Shown piece after piece: positions 7,523-18,244 of a DNA stretch of 64,000 nt (positions within the stretch are counted from its first letter, which is position 1; each line of letters begins with the position of its first letter). A program made the position numbers and the translations under genes. Source of the stretch: Phytohabitans flavus (lineage in GTDB: Bacteria; Actinomycetota; Actinomycetes; Mycobacteriales; Micromonosporaceae); the NCBI RefSeq assembly GCF_011764545.1, contig NZ_AP022870.1, forward strand, positions 8,066,001-8,130,000. The letters run 5' to 3'. Under the pieces are notes generated by a model. That model was given only the letters and a program-made list of their open reading frames with translations. It did not search any database and was not told the DNA's origin.

Positions 7523-9887
7523 TCCGTGAGCGGGCTTACCCGGTGGAGCCCTGGCACGTCCGGGAGACCCGGCTCGACCTCGATGTGCTGGCTCAGTCTG
7601 AGTCGGTCTTCGCGCTGTCCAATGGCCACATTGGACTCCGCGGTAACCTTGACGAGGGTGAACCACACGGGTTGCCGGGCACCTATCTCAACTCGTTCTA
7701 CGAGCTACGACCGCTACCCTACGCGGAGGCCGGCTACGGCTTCCCCGAATCCGGGCAGACGGTCGTCAACGTCACAAACGGCAAGCTCATCCGCCTGCTG
7801 GTGGACGACGAGCCCTTTGATGTCCGATACGGCGAGGTGCGCACGCATCAGCGCACCCTCGATCTCCAGGCAGGCACGCTCGATCGCACCGTCGAGTGGG
7901 TTTCGCCGGCCGGACGGGCGGTGCGTGTGCACAGCACCCGTCTGGTCTCCTTCACGCAGCGCGCGGTCGCCGCGATCTGCTACGAGGTGGAGGTGGCCGA
8001 CGACCGCCCGCTGCGCCTGATCGTGCAGTCCGAGCTCGTCGCCAACGAGGAGCTGCCGCCCACCCGCAAGGACCCCGGGTCGCCGCGGTGCTCAAAGCCC
8101 CGCTCAAGCCTGAGGAGCACCTGGCGACGGCCGCGGGCGGCCTGCTGATCCACCGCACCAAGAAGAGCGGCCTGCGCATGGCCGCCGCGATGGAGCACGA
8201 GATCGACGGGCCGGAGCGCACGTCGATCAGCACGGAGGCGTACCCGGACTTCGCGCGCACCACCGTCGCGACGGTGCTGAAGCCGGGCGAAAAGCTGCGT
8301 GTCGTCAAGATCCTCGCGTACGGCTGGTCCAGCCGCCGCTCGTTCCCGGCCCTGCGTGACCAGGTCGGCGCGGCGATCGCCTCGGCCAAGTTCTCCGGCT
8401 GGGACGGGCTGGTCCGGGAGCAGCGCAAGTACCTCGACGGCTTCTGGGACGCCGCCGACGTGCAGCTGGAGGGCGACCCCGAGGTGCAGCAGGCGGTGCG
8501 CTTCGCGCTCTTCCACGTGCTTCAGGCTGGCGCCCGCGCGGAGATGCGGCCGATCGCGGCCAAGGGCCTCACCGGCCCTGGTTACGACGGTCACGTCTTC
8601 TGGGACACCGAGACGTTCGTGCTGCCGGTACTCACGTATACGCAGCCGGAGGCGGTCACCCACGGCCTGCGGTGGCGGCACGCGACGCTCGACCTGGCCC
8701 GGGAGCGGGCGCAGACGCTCGGCCTCAAGGGCGCCGCGTTCCCGTGGCGCACCGTCCGGGGCCACGAGTGCTCCGGTTACTGGCCGGCCGGCACAGCCGC
8801 CTTCCACATCGGCGCGGACATCGCCGACGCGGTGCAGCGGTACGTGGTGGCCACCGGAGACCTCGACTTCGAGCGTGAGGTCGGGCTGGAGCTGCTCGTC
8901 GACACCGCGCGGCTGTGGCGCTCGCTGGGTCACCACGACCGGCACGGCGTCTTCCACATCGATGGCGTCACCGGCCCCGACGAGTACACCGCGGTGGTCA
9001 ACGACAACATCTACACCAACCTGATGGCGCAGAAGAACATGATCGGTGCGGCCGACGCCGCCCTGCGCCACCCGGAGCAGGCCCGCCGGCTCGGCGTCGA
9101 CGAGGAGGAGGCGGCGTCCTGGCGCGACGCGGCCGCCGCCATGCACGTCCCGTACGACAAGGAGCTCGGCGTACACCAGCAGTGCGAGGAGTTCACCCGG
9201 CTCCAGGAGTGGGACTTCGCGGCCACTCCGCCCAGTGGCTACCCGCTCCTGCTGAATTACCCGTACTTCGACCTGTACCGCAAGCAGGTCCTCAAGCAGG
9301 CCGACCTGGTGCTGGCCATGCACTGGCGGGGCGACGCGTTCACGCCCGAGCAGAAGGCGCGCAACTTCGCCTACTACGAGCAGCGCACTGTGCGCGACTC
9401 GTCGCTCTCGACCTGCACCCAGGCGGTCATCGCCGCGGAGGTGGGCCACCTCGAGCTGGCTCATGACTACCTCGGCGAAGCCGCGCTCATGGACCTGCAC
9501 GACATCCACAACAACACCCGTGAGGGCCTGCACATCGCCGCGCTAGCCGGCGCCTGGCTCGCCGTGGTGGCCGGTCTCGGCGGCATGCGCGACCACGACG
9601 GCAACCTGTCGTTCGCGCCCCGGCTGCCCAGCCGCATCAACAACATGGCGTTCTCCATGCTGTGGCGGGGCCTGCGGGTGCGTGTCGACGTGCAGGCGCA
9701 CGAGGTCACGTACTCCCTGCGCAATGGGGGCGAGGGCGCCAAGCTCGACTTCCTGCACCACGGGGAGCACGTAACGGTCACCAGCGACACCCCGCTGACG
9801 CTGCCCATCCCCGCGCTGGCACCGGTCGGCCCGCCGCCGCGCCAGCCCTTCGGCCGGGCCCCGGCCCGCCGTATGCCCGACCTGTAG
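7519..9887 (+). CDS. GH65 glycoside phosphorylase (frameshift near 8075)
   Basis: This is a family 65 enzyme of the maltose, trehalose or kojibiose phosphorylase type, which cleaves a disaccharide with phosphate. The reading frame is broken in the run of C and G at 8073-8079. Adding one base joins the N-terminal part, ending at TRKDP, to RVAAVLKAPL in the next frame. After repair the protein is about 789 residues, normal for the family. The N-terminal beta-sandwich includes FALSNGHIGLRGN. The acid catalyst lies in GVTGPDEY (Glu near residue 487), and the phosphate-binding segment TREGLHIA is present. It is coupled to the upstream phosphoglucomutase. The sugar linkage cannot be assigned, and a phosphate-dependent trehalase remains possible. 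Confidence 0.85.
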
Positions 9888-9902
9888 TAAGCAGCGGTTC
9901 GC

Positions 9903-9961
9903 GATCAAAGGCTCCTCTCAAGCGGTTCCATGGTTCTACTGCTTGAGAGGAGCCTTTGATC
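9903..9961. terminator. Strong 21-bp hairpin after GH65 gene
   Basis: Arms at 9903-9923 and 9941-9961 are perfect 21-base complements around a 17-base loop, starting 16 bases after the GH65 stop. The stem is AT-closed at its base (GATCAAAG...CTTTGATC). It is the strongest simple terminator-like structure in the window. Confidence 0.75.
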
Positions 9962-9973
9962 ATTAAGACTTGA

Positions 9974-10089
9974 GCTGCCGCGATGTCCGCCGTGGTCCAG
10001 ACCGTCGCTCCCGCAGCCTCACCCTATTCTTTGGGTCGCGGTCACCCCTCTTGATCTCCAAAGGGAAACTCACCCTCCGCGATTCGCAA
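9974..10089 (+). repeat. Intergenic repeat block, copy 2 (with insert)
   Basis: Bases 9974-10025 match 986-1037 at 46 of 52 positions. The downstream word of copy 1 resumes at 10070-10089, so about 44 bases are inserted here between two copies of CACCCT. This looks like a recurring noncoding element rather than a gene remnant. Confidence 0.7.
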
Positions 10090-10301
10090 CCCGCCGCAGC
10101 CGGTCCACGACCCCTGGGGCGGCATGGCGGCGGTGAGGCCGCGGCCGACTTGGCCCGCGCAGGGACCAGAGCTGGCGAATCTTGATCGTTTGTTCCCTTG
10201 ATCATGGCGTGCTTCGATCCCATCGCGTCGATCAGGGCGATCGTCATGGACGGCCGGCACAGTCGAAGGGGGCGTGGCCTTGATCGGTGGGTGCTCTGGT
10301 C

Positions 10302-10349
10302 GTCCGTGGCGATTCATGGCCCCTGGAGGGGTAATTTTTCGCCACGGAC
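10302..10349. repeat. Inverted repeat with 11-bp perfect arms
   Basis: GTCCGTGGCGA (10302-10312) pairs with TCGCCACGGAC (10339-10349). The loop contains its own short stem (CCCC-TGGA-GGGG) followed by five T residues (10335-10339). It could be a terminator read on the plus strand or part of a repeated intergenic element. Confidence 0.55.
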
Positions 10350-10435
10350 GCGGCCTGGTACGGCGCTGCTGCGTCGATCAAGGGAAGTCCACGGCATAGA
10401 CCTTGATCGGCGCGATGAGGTCGGAGCACGCCAGC

Positions 10436-10483
10436 GATCGTGGTACTCAGCTGTCGCTGTAGGCACAGCCAAGTACCGCGATC
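10436..10483. repeat. Hairpin related to the one at 1149-1198
   Basis: GATCGTGGTAC (10436-10446) pairs with GTACCGCGATC (10473-10483) with one mismatch. The left arm is identical to that at 1150-1160, and both hairpins follow a copy of the same 52-base repeat block. Confidence 0.6.
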
Positions 10484-10628
10484 TGCCAGGTGGGCTTGTC
10501 TCGCGGACGTGGCAGCGGAGGTCGGGGGGTTCGGCTCGCGCAGCGAGCCGCCGACCGCAGCGGTGCCCGCGGGAGCATACGGTCCGCAGCTGGCGCGGAC
10601 CGGGGCATATCTGCTCTGGGAAATTTCT

Positions 10629-11663
10629 CTAGAGCATCGATATGTGTACGTGGTTGGTGTGGTCGCTGGACGGGTCGCCGCCGGCTCCGCTGTATGACTT
10701 CCAGCCGGTCGCGGGTGACCAGAACTGCCGGTACCAGATGATGTACATGATGCCGAGCCGGTCGGCGTTGCGCACGAAGAACGCGGCTAGGTTGTTGCCG
10801 TAGAGCTTGTCGCCCCCGGTCGCGTCGCCACCGAAGCTGTTCGGCTCGGACGAGAAGTCGCAGGCCCGGCCCTTCGGGTGTTCGTACGGCCCGCCGGGGC
10901 GGAAGCAGTTGACGAAGCGCTTGAAGCCGAGCCGCTGGGTCTCATCGAGCATGTGCCGCGTGCGTGGCGTGATGCAGCGGCCGGTCGTGGGGTCGTCCGC
11001 GGTGCAGCCCTGCCCGGAGAACCCGCCGTCGCTGTTGCGCGGCGCGGGACGGGCCACCGGCGAGGTCGCGCTCACGAAGCCGCCGGTCGCCTTGCCGCCG
11101 ACCAGCTTCAGTGCCTTCTCCGCCTCCGACTTCTGCCTGGCCATGATGGTGAGCTGCTTCTGCTCTTCCTTGACCTCGGCGTCGATCGCCAACTTGGCCC
11201 GGCTGGCCTGTTCAAGAGCGGCGTTGAGCGTGGCCAGCCGCGCGTTGTCACGGGCGGCGAGCAGGTCGAGGGCGACCGCACGCTCCATGAACTCATCCGG
11301 CGAGGCGCTGTTGAGCAGCAGGCTCATCGGCCCGATGCGGCCGTTTTGGTAGGAGGTGGTGGCCACGAGCTGGATCTCGGGCGCCATCTCCTGGACCTTC
11401 TCTTCGGCCCTCTGTAGCTCTAGCTGGAGCTGTAGCTGCCGGTTGCGCGACTTGGTGGCGGCGTTGCGGGCATCGATGTAGCCCTTGCTCGTCTCCGAAA
11501 GCACGTCCCGCAGGAGCGGTGTGCTCCCCTCGTCGCCAGTGTCGGGCTTCGGTGCCGCGGCCGCTCCGACCGGCCCGAAGGCCACCCCGGAAAGCAACGC
11601 GGCCGTCGCGGCGACCAGGGCTACGACCAGCGACCATCGCCGGCGACGCACGCATGACGTCAT
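10629..11663 (-). CDS. Exported coiled-coil protein with conserved C-terminal domain
   Basis: This 344-residue exported protein has an N-terminal signal peptide (RRRRW, then a hydrophobic run ending AAAA near residue 37). A long coiled coil of charged heptads (about 50-190) follows, then a linker, then a globular domain with paired cysteines (GQGCTADDPTTGRC; VNCFRPGG; GRACDF) and a C-terminal SSDHTNHVHISML. The last domain resembles the ARB_07466-like domain of actinobacterial secreted proteins, with an invariant-looking D/H-x-N-H-V-H end. I chose ATG 11663 because GGGAGGA lies at proper spacing before it; the ATG at 11678 overlaps that site. The coiled coil plus cell-surface domain recalls NlpC-family cell-wall proteins, but no catalytic Cys/His pair is evident. 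Confidence 0.75.
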   Translation of the reverse strand: MTSCVRRRRWSLVVALVAATAALLSGVAFGPVGAAAAPKPDTGDEGSTPLLRDVLSETSKGYIDARNAATKSRNRQLQLQLELQRAEEKVQEMAPEIQLVATTSYQNGRIGPMSLLLNSASPDEFMERAVALDLLAARDNARLATLNAALEQASRAKLAIDAEVKEEQKQLTIMARQKSEAEKALKLVGGKATGGFVSATSPVARPAPRNSDGGFSGQGCTADDPTTGRCITPRTRHMLDETQRLGFKRFVNCFRPGGPYEHPKGRACDFSSEPNSFGGDATGGDKLYGNNLAAFFVRNADRLGIMYIIWYRQFWSPATGWKSYSGAGGDPSSDHTNHVHISML

Positions 11664-11946
11664 CCACAGTCCTCCCATAGGCCGCCGGCCGGGTTAGCTG
11701 ACGGGTTCGGGACGGAAGGATCCCTACCGCTACCGCGGATTCACCCCAGTTACCTGGTTCCCCGACTCGCCCGCGCGGGCGATTAGGCGGCGGTTTGCCG
11801 CCGGCACCGTGGGGGCACCGTCTGCGCGGCAGACCGCCGGAAAGCTTACCGGATCGACTGTGGACTCCAGGACCGCTCTGACCAGGTAAAAGCAACGTAA
11901 AAGTGTTAGCGGGCAACGACGTTCGGTAATGGACAGCGATGCGTGT

Positions 11947-13490
11947 CTACGCAACGACGCGTGGTTCGCTCGCGTTTCCCTCGTTCCACAGTCGGTCGAG
12001 GCCGGCGACACAGTAGGTGTGCGGGGCGTCGCTCTTCGTGGTGTCCACCCAGGTCGTACCGCGTGTCGTGGCCACCATCCGGGCCGCGTCACCGTCGACC
12101 CGGTAGATCGCGTAGCTTGTCGCGTCGCCTTCCCAGCGCAGCCGAACGCCGTCGTCGACGCGGTCGGCCGTCACCTTTGGCGCGGCCGGCCGCTTTGCCG
12201 GCAGCTGTGACATCGCTGGCACCAGCGCGGGCTCGGCGTAGTGGGCCTCCGCGTACCTAGATACCGCGCCGAGCCGGTCGGCCTTCACCTGGCGGGCGCT
12301 GAAGTGCACGCTGCCGGTGACCCGGTACTTGCGGTTGAGCGCGAGCTGCCGGTCGAGCTCGGCCGGGTCGCGCCAGGCACCCTTCTGCCCGATGCGGTAG
12401 TCGGCTTGGCCCACGTAGAGCTGTACCGGACTGTTCGCCACAAGCTCGGACCACCAGGGGAGCAGCTTGGCATAGTCGGCGATCGCGAACCCGATGTGCC
12501 AGTAGAGCTGCGGCACGATGTAGTCGACCCACCGCTCACGCACCCACAGCCGGGTGTCGGCGTAGATCGCGTCATAGCTCTGTAGCCCGCGGGTCGGCGA
12601 GCCGAGCGGGTCGGTCGACGCGTTGCGCCAGATGCCGAACGGGCTGATGCCGAACTTCACCCACGGCTTGGCTGCCTTGATCCGCTCGTTCGTCTCGCGG
12701 ACGAACAGGTTGACGTTGTCGCGGCGCCAGTCGGCCTTGTTGGCGATGCCCCGCCGCTGCGACTGGAACGTGGCAGTGTCGTTGAAGTCCTCGTCCCCCT
12801 CCGGGTACGGGTAGAAGAAGTCGTCGAAGTGCACGCCGTCGATGTCGTACCGGTTGACCGCGTCGAGGATCGAGTCCTCGACGAACTTCCGCGCCTCGGG
12901 GATGCCGGGGTTGTAGTACAGCCGGCTGCTCTTGCCCTTCGCCGGATAGGCCACGGCCCAGTCGGGGTGCGCGCGGAGCGGGTGGTTGCCCGGCAGCTCC
13001 GCGAACACGCCGGACTGGCTCGCCTTGTACGGGTTGAACCAGGCGTGGAATTCAAGGTTGCGCGCGTGCGCCTCCTCGATCATGAAGGCCATCGGGTCCC
13101 ACCCCGGCCCCTGCCCGTCCCGCCGCCCGGTCAGGTAATACGACCACGGAGCGTAGTCGGACTGCCAGAACGCGTCCCCGGCCGGCCGTACGTGGACGAA
13201 CACCGCGTTGTGGCCGCGCCGCTGGGCCAGGTCGAGCCACTGCCGGTACTCCGCCTTGACCTGATCCTGCGGTAGGCCGGGGCGGCTGGGCCAGTCCACA
13301 TTGCTGACCGTGGTCAGCCACATGCCGCGCAGCTGGCGGGTGGCGGTGAGCGGGTGGCCGGCGCAGGTGCTGGTCACGGCCGTGGGCTGGGGGCAGCTGG
13401 CCGCCGGGTCTGCCAGCGGGCGATACCGACGGTGACGAGCATGACGGCCGTCAGCAGCACCGCCAGCTGGACGCGGACGCGTTGGGCCAT
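11947..13490 (-). CDS. GHL10-family secreted glycosidase-like protein (frameshift near 13391)
   Basis: The catalytic part belongs to the glycosyl-hydrolase-like 10 family. RGMWLTTVSNVDWPS opens the barrel, FVHVRPAGDAFW and HAWFNPYK follow, and a (beta/alpha)8 barrel with DGVHFDDFFYPYP supplies the likely acidic residues. A short fibronectin-like C-terminal domain ends at 11947. The body opens at GTG 13377, but a normal start with a membrane anchor (ATG 13490, MAQRVRVQLAVLLTAV) sits in another frame. One missing base in the G run at 13389-13393 would join them cleanly as a protein of about 514 residues. Members of this family are proposed to act on surface glycans; the substrate is unknown. 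Confidence 0.75.
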
Positions 13491-13625
13491 CGCACCACTA
13501 TGCCTTGCGCGAGCGGGGTGGGCGAGTCAGCTCTGTGCGCTTGAGGGCCGTGAGCGATAGCGATGCAACCAGAAACGGATGTCCATACGTCTACCGGATG
13601 ACCCTCGCGGCGAAGGAGGCCCGGC

Positions 13626-16600
13626 GTGTTCGGGTACAAATCACGCACCGCGATCGCGACGGTGCTCGTGCTGCTGTGCGCGCTCCTTCGGCCCGCCCCG
13701 GCGACTGCGACGTCCACTGTGGAGCCTGGGCCACTGCCGGCTGGGCAGACCTACACGGTGACGCTGGTGAGCGGCGACGTCGTGACCGTACACACACGCG
13801 AGACCGGGTGCCCGACCGTGAGCGTGCGGCCGGCGACGCCGGACGGCGTGCTCCAGCGCTCCTGCGGCGCCGACGGGCACGTGCGGGTCATCCCGGGCGG
13901 GTCGCCTCGCTGATCGGCGAGGTGCTCGACGAGGACCTCTTCGATGTGACAACTCTCATCATGGAGGGGTACGACGACGCCCGTACCAAGGAATTGCCCT
14001 TGATCGTGCGACCCGGCACGCCTGCCGCCGCGTCGCGGGCGCCGCTCGCGGCGGACCTGCGCGCCAAGCGCGACCTGCCCACACTGGCAGCGGTGGCCGG
14101 CCGGCAGCCCAAGGAGGCCGGCGCCGCGTTTGTGCGGGCGCTGCCGGCGGAGGGCGCGCGGGTGTGGCTGGACCGTCGCGTGCGGGCCACCGCGATCCTC
14201 GATCGAAACCTCGCGCAGGTTTCCGCGCCGCGGGCCTGGGCCAGCGGATACACGGGTACGGGCGCGAAGATCGCGGTGCTCGACACCGGCGTCGATCCGA
14301 CCCACCCCGACCTGGCCGGGCGGATCGCGGAGAAGGCGGACTTCACGGTCGAGGGCGGCGACGCGGTCGACCGGTACGGCCACGGCACCCACGTGGCCGC
14401 CATCGCCGCCGGCTCCGGCGCGGGCGCGTCCGGCGAGCGGAGTGGCGTCGCGCCCGGCGCCAGCCTGCTCGTCGGCAAGGTGCTCGACGATGACGGCAAC
14501 GGCACGGACTCGCAGGTCATCGCCGGTATGGAGTGGGCCGCCAGCCGCGCTGACGTGGTCAATCTGAGCCTCGGCGGCTTCGAGCCGAGCGACGGTACCG
14601 ACCCGATGTCGATGGCGGTGGACGCGCTGACCAAGGAGCACGGGACGCTCTTCGTGGTGGCCGCGGGCAACGACGGGTACGCCGAGCGCTTCATCACCGC
14701 GCCCGCCGCGGCCGCGAGCGCGCTCACCGTTGGCGCCGTCGACGCCGGTGACCGCCTCGCCGACTTCTCCAGCCGCGGCCCTGTGATCAACACGAACGCC
14801 GCGAAGCCCGAGATCGTCGCGCCCGGCGTCGACATCGTCGCCGCCCGCGCCGCCGGCACCGCGATGGGGCGGGTGGTCGACGACCGGTACACCGCCGCCT
14901 CGGGTACCTCGATGGCCGCCCCACACGTCGCGGGGGCGGCCGCTTTGCTCGTGCAGCGCCACCCCGACTGGGACGCCGGCCGGCTCAAGGCGGCACTGGT
15001 GGGAGCGGCAGACCCGCTGCCCGGCGCCGACCCGTACCAGGTGGGCGCCGGCCGCCTCGACGCGGCCGCGGCCCTCAGCGGCGTGGTCTCCGGCCAGGGC
15101 GTGGTCAACCTCGGCCCGTCATCCCCGTCCACGACCCTGACCTGGACGAACACAAGCGACGGGATGCTCGCGGTCCCGCTCGGCGCGCGCGTGGTCGACC
15201 GCCACGGCAGCACCTTCCCGGCCGCGACGGTGTCGCCCCAGGTGCTCGTCCTACCGCCCGGCGCCACCGCCACCGCCACGCTGCGGATCGACCGGTCGAG
15301 GCTGGCACCCGGCTTCTACGCGGCCACCGTCAGCGGCACGCTTGTCACCTTCGCGGTCGAGCCGCCCAGCCACGAGCTCACGCTCACGATGACGACGCTG
15401 CCCGGGGCGCCGGACCCATCGGATATTTCGGCCTTCGGCAACATCGTCAACCTCGACGACCCCGCGGCCTACGCGGTCAGCTTCCACCTCACACCCCAAG
15501 ACACCATCCGGGTACGGGTGCCGGCCGGGCGGTACAGCGTGGTCGGTTCGGTGTGGGAGTTTGCCGAACGGCAGCGCGTGGCCCTCGCCGGCGACCCCGA
15601 CGTCACCGTCGACCGGGACACCGCTGTGGTGCTCGACGCCGCCTCGGCCAGTCCGGTCGGCATGGCGATCGAGGAGGAGAAGACCGAGGCCAGCGCGGTG
15701 GGCATCCTCTACGAGCAGCGCGGCCGCCGTGGTGCCGGATGGGACGACTTCGCGTACGCCTGGGGCGAGGACGCCCGCCTCGGCAGCGTGTTCGCGGTGC
15801 CGATGGAGCAGCCGGAGGTGGGCGAGTTCCAGGCGTACACGGCGGCCGGACTGCACGCCCCAGGCTCGCGCCTCTACGACCTTATCCACGCGCACGCTTC
15901 CGGGGTATCGGACCTCTTCCACCTCGTCGGCCCTGCCGAGCGGCACTCGCTGATCCGCATCGACCAGCGCTTCCACCGGCTCGACGCGCCGGACTCCGCG
16001 ACCGACCACAAGCGCTACGGCCTCGCACCCTCAGGACTCTTCGTCCTGGAAAACTTCACCTCGGACGTCGCCGGCGATCGGGTCGACTACGTGTCACCGG
16101 GGTATGCCTGGATCGACGAAGCCTTCTACGCCGGCGGTGTGGTGACCCAGGAGGCGGCCCGCACGTACCCGCCGGGCAGCCGCCATCAGAAGGTGTGGGT
16201 ACGGCAGCCGCTGCGCCCCGACTTCTACGACTCCGTCGATCCGTCGCCGAGCGCATGCGTGCCCGCGCCGCCGAGCCGTACGCGTGGCAACCTGCACGTC
16301 GAGCTCGTCGAGCTGACCGACCAGCACCAGCGCTTCGCCTGCTTCGACTGGGGTGGCGACGCGGTCCGGCAGCTGTCCCTGTACCGGAACGGCCGCCTGT
16401 TGGGGTCCTACGCCAGCCCGGCTGGCGACTTCGCCGTGCCCGCGTCGCCGTCGTCGTACCGCCTGACCTACGACCTGGACGTGAGCGCTGTGCTGCCCGT
16501 CTCGACGCGGGTGAACACGGCGTGGACCTTCCGGTCAGCCGCCCCGCCCGGCACGGGGAGCGCGCCGCTGGCGCTGCTGTCGGTGGACTACGCGCTGCCG

Positions 16601-16870
16601 CTCGGCGTCACCAACCACCCGGCTGGCGGGGCCGCGGAGTTCTCCGTCCGCCAAGCCCATGGCGTGCCGCGGCAGCGCGTGACGTCGTTCCGGCTGTGGG
16701 CCTCTCTGGACGACGGCGCGACGTGGCGGGCGGTACAGGTGCGGGCCGCGGGCGGCGACCGCTACCGGGCCGTGCTCCCGTCGGGTCCCGCCGTCTCGCT
16801 GCGGGTGTCGGTCGCGGCGAGCGGCGGGAGCGCCTTCGACCAGACGGTGATCCGCGCATACCGTTCGTAG
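13626..16870 (+). CDS. Subtilisin-like serine protease S8 (frameshift near 13898)
   Basis: This is a secreted S8 protease of about 1,080 residues once a single missing base in the CCCGGGCGGG tract (13893-13902) is restored. GTG 13626 is well supported by AAGGAGG seven bases upstream and by a signal peptide (TAIATVLVLLCALLRPAPATA). A propeptide with VTLVSGDVVTVHT follows. The catalytic triad is visible: Asp in VLDTGVDPTHPDL (near 219), His in GHGTHVAAIAAG (near 252) and Ser in SGTSMAAPHVAG (near 428). The C-terminal 600 residues contain beta-rich domains with several cysteines. Such proteins are extracellular or wall-bound degradative proteases. The neighbours are other exported hydrolases. 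Confidence 0.85.
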
Positions 16871-16926
16871 CGGACCGCCGTTCGGCCGGTTTTGTCGAGG
16901 TCAGCGGGCATGGCACGATCCAGGCC

Positions 16927-18237
16927 GTGTCTGTGACTCGCCGAACCGTCCTGGGTGCCGGCCTAGCAGCCGCCACCGCGGGGATGGCTGGCTGCGGGCC
17001 GCAGCCTTCCGCGCAGTGGGCTGTTCCCGCGGAAGCGCCTTCTAGCTCGCCACTGCCGCCCACATCCTCCTCGCCGCCTCTTGCTTCGCCGTCGCCGTCT
17101 TCCTCGCCGTCGGCATCCAGCGGGGCCCAGGACAGCAAGTTGACGGCGGCTCTCGAGCGCTTCCTGAAGCCGACCAAGGAAAACCCGAAGCACCCGACCT
17201 ACGCCGGCGCGGTGGCCCTGGTGATGGTCGACGGCAAGGTCAAAGCCCAGGTGGCGGTGGGCCACGCGCTGAGGTACAACGCCGGCCCGGTGGAGTTACC
17301 GGCCGCCAGGCGCGTCCCCATGCGCCCCGACTCCGTCTTCGATCTGGCCTCGCTGACCAAGGTCTATACGGCCATCCTCGTGCTGCGGCAGGTGGACAAG
17401 GGAAAGCTGGACCTCTCCGCGCCCGTGGTCGAGTATCTGCCCGACTTCGCCGGCAAAGACCAGGTCACCGTCCGCATGCTGTTGACCCACACGAGCGGCC
17501 TACCGGTCGGCGCCACGGTGGCCGGCCTGCCGGACCTGGCCGCCAAGCGCAAGGCGGTGCTCGCGACGCCGCTGGTGAAGGGCGCCGTCCCCGGCAAGGC
17601 CTTCCGCTACTCCAGCACCGGCCTGATGGTCGCCGCGCAGCTGGTGGAAAAGGTCACCGGGATGAGCCTGGACCGTGCGCTGAAGGCCGAGCTGACCGGC
17701 CCGCTGGGCTTGCGCGACACGGGGTTCAAGCCGCTGGGCTGGCTGTCCACAAAGGAGCGACTGGTGGCGACCGACGCCCGGTCGTCGCGGGGCCTGCTGC
17801 GCGGCGTGGTGCACGACGACGTGGCCAACCAGATGGGCGGGGTGGCGGGCAGCGCCGGCATCTTCGCGACGGCTCGGGACGTCGCGGCGGTCGGTCAGCT
17901 TTTGCTCGAGGGCGGCGGCTCGGTCCTCAAGCCCGCGACCGTCGAGGCGATGCTGACCAACGCCAACCGCGGGCTGCCCGCGATCGACCCCGAGCGTCCG
18001 GGTCGGCCGTCGGACCACGGGTTGGGCGTGGTGCTGCGGCAACCCTGGTTTATGGGCCGGCTATCGACGCCGGCGACGTTCGGGCATACGGGCTTTACGG
18101 GTACGTCGTTGCTTGTCGAGCCGAAGCGAAGGCTGGTGCTGGCGCTACTGACGAACCGCGCCCACCCCAACTGGACCTGGGCCGACCCCGACCCCATGCG
18201 CGCGGCAATCGCCAACGTCGTGGCCGACATGCTTTGA
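16927..18237 (+). CDS. Tat-exported lipoprotein serine hydrolase (beta-lactamase/DD-peptidase family)
   Basis: This 436-residue serine hydrolase belongs to the class C beta-lactamase/esterase family. It starts with a twin-arginine signal (SVTRRTVLGAG) and a lipobox MAGC, so it should be a surface lipoprotein. A Ser/Pro-rich linker follows at about 40-75. The active-site motifs are present: SLTK (nucleophile near 142), the Tyr motif YSSTG near 222, and HTG in FGHTGFTG near 382. The GTG at 16927 and the GTG at 16933 both fit. It lies 56 bases after the subtilase and could share its transcript. True beta-lactamase activity is not implied; most relatives are esterases or peptidases of unknown substrate. 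Confidence 0.85.
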   Translation: MSVTRRTVLGAGLAAATAGMAGCGPQPSAQWAVPAEAPSSSPLPPTSSSPPLASPSPSSSPSASSGAQDSKLTAALERFLKPTKENPKHPTYAGAVALVMVDGKVKAQVAVGHALRYNAGPVELPAARRVPMRPDSVFDLASLTKVYTAILVLRQVDKGKLDLSAPVVEYLPDFAGKDQVTVRMLLTHTSGLPVGATVAGLPDLAAKRKAVLATPLVKGAVPGKAFRYSSTGLMVAAQLVEKVTGMSLDRALKAELTGPLGLRDTGFKPLGWLSTKERLVATDARSSRGLLRGVVHDDVANQMGGVAGSAGIFATARDVAAVGQLLLEGGGSVLKPATVEAMLTNANRGLPAIDPERPGRPSDHGLGVVLRQPWFMGRLSTPATFGHTGFTGTSLLVEPKRRLVLALLTNRAHPNWTWADPDPMRAAIANVVADML

Positions 18238-18244
18238 TCGCCGC

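Larger units (their letters stand above)
9962..10628. other. Gene-free region rich in hairpins
   Basis: This stretch between the convergent GH65 and exported coiled-coil protein genes has no convincing coding frame. It contains the second repeat block, two inverted repeats listed separately, and several scattered copies of the word CTTGATC or its complement. Confidence 0.6.

Noticed and set aside
7896..9887. Separate GH65 gene starting at 7896
   Set aside because: The first 60 residues are a shadow of the upstream frame; one missing base near 8075 explains the split.
10198..10632. A 144-codon plus-strand gene
   Set aside because: Poor codon bias, spans two hairpins, and has no family resemblance.
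13751..14962. Long antisense open frame within the subtilase gene
   Set aside because: High GC leaves long open frames opposite real genes; no motif, and the plus strand carries the S8 triad.
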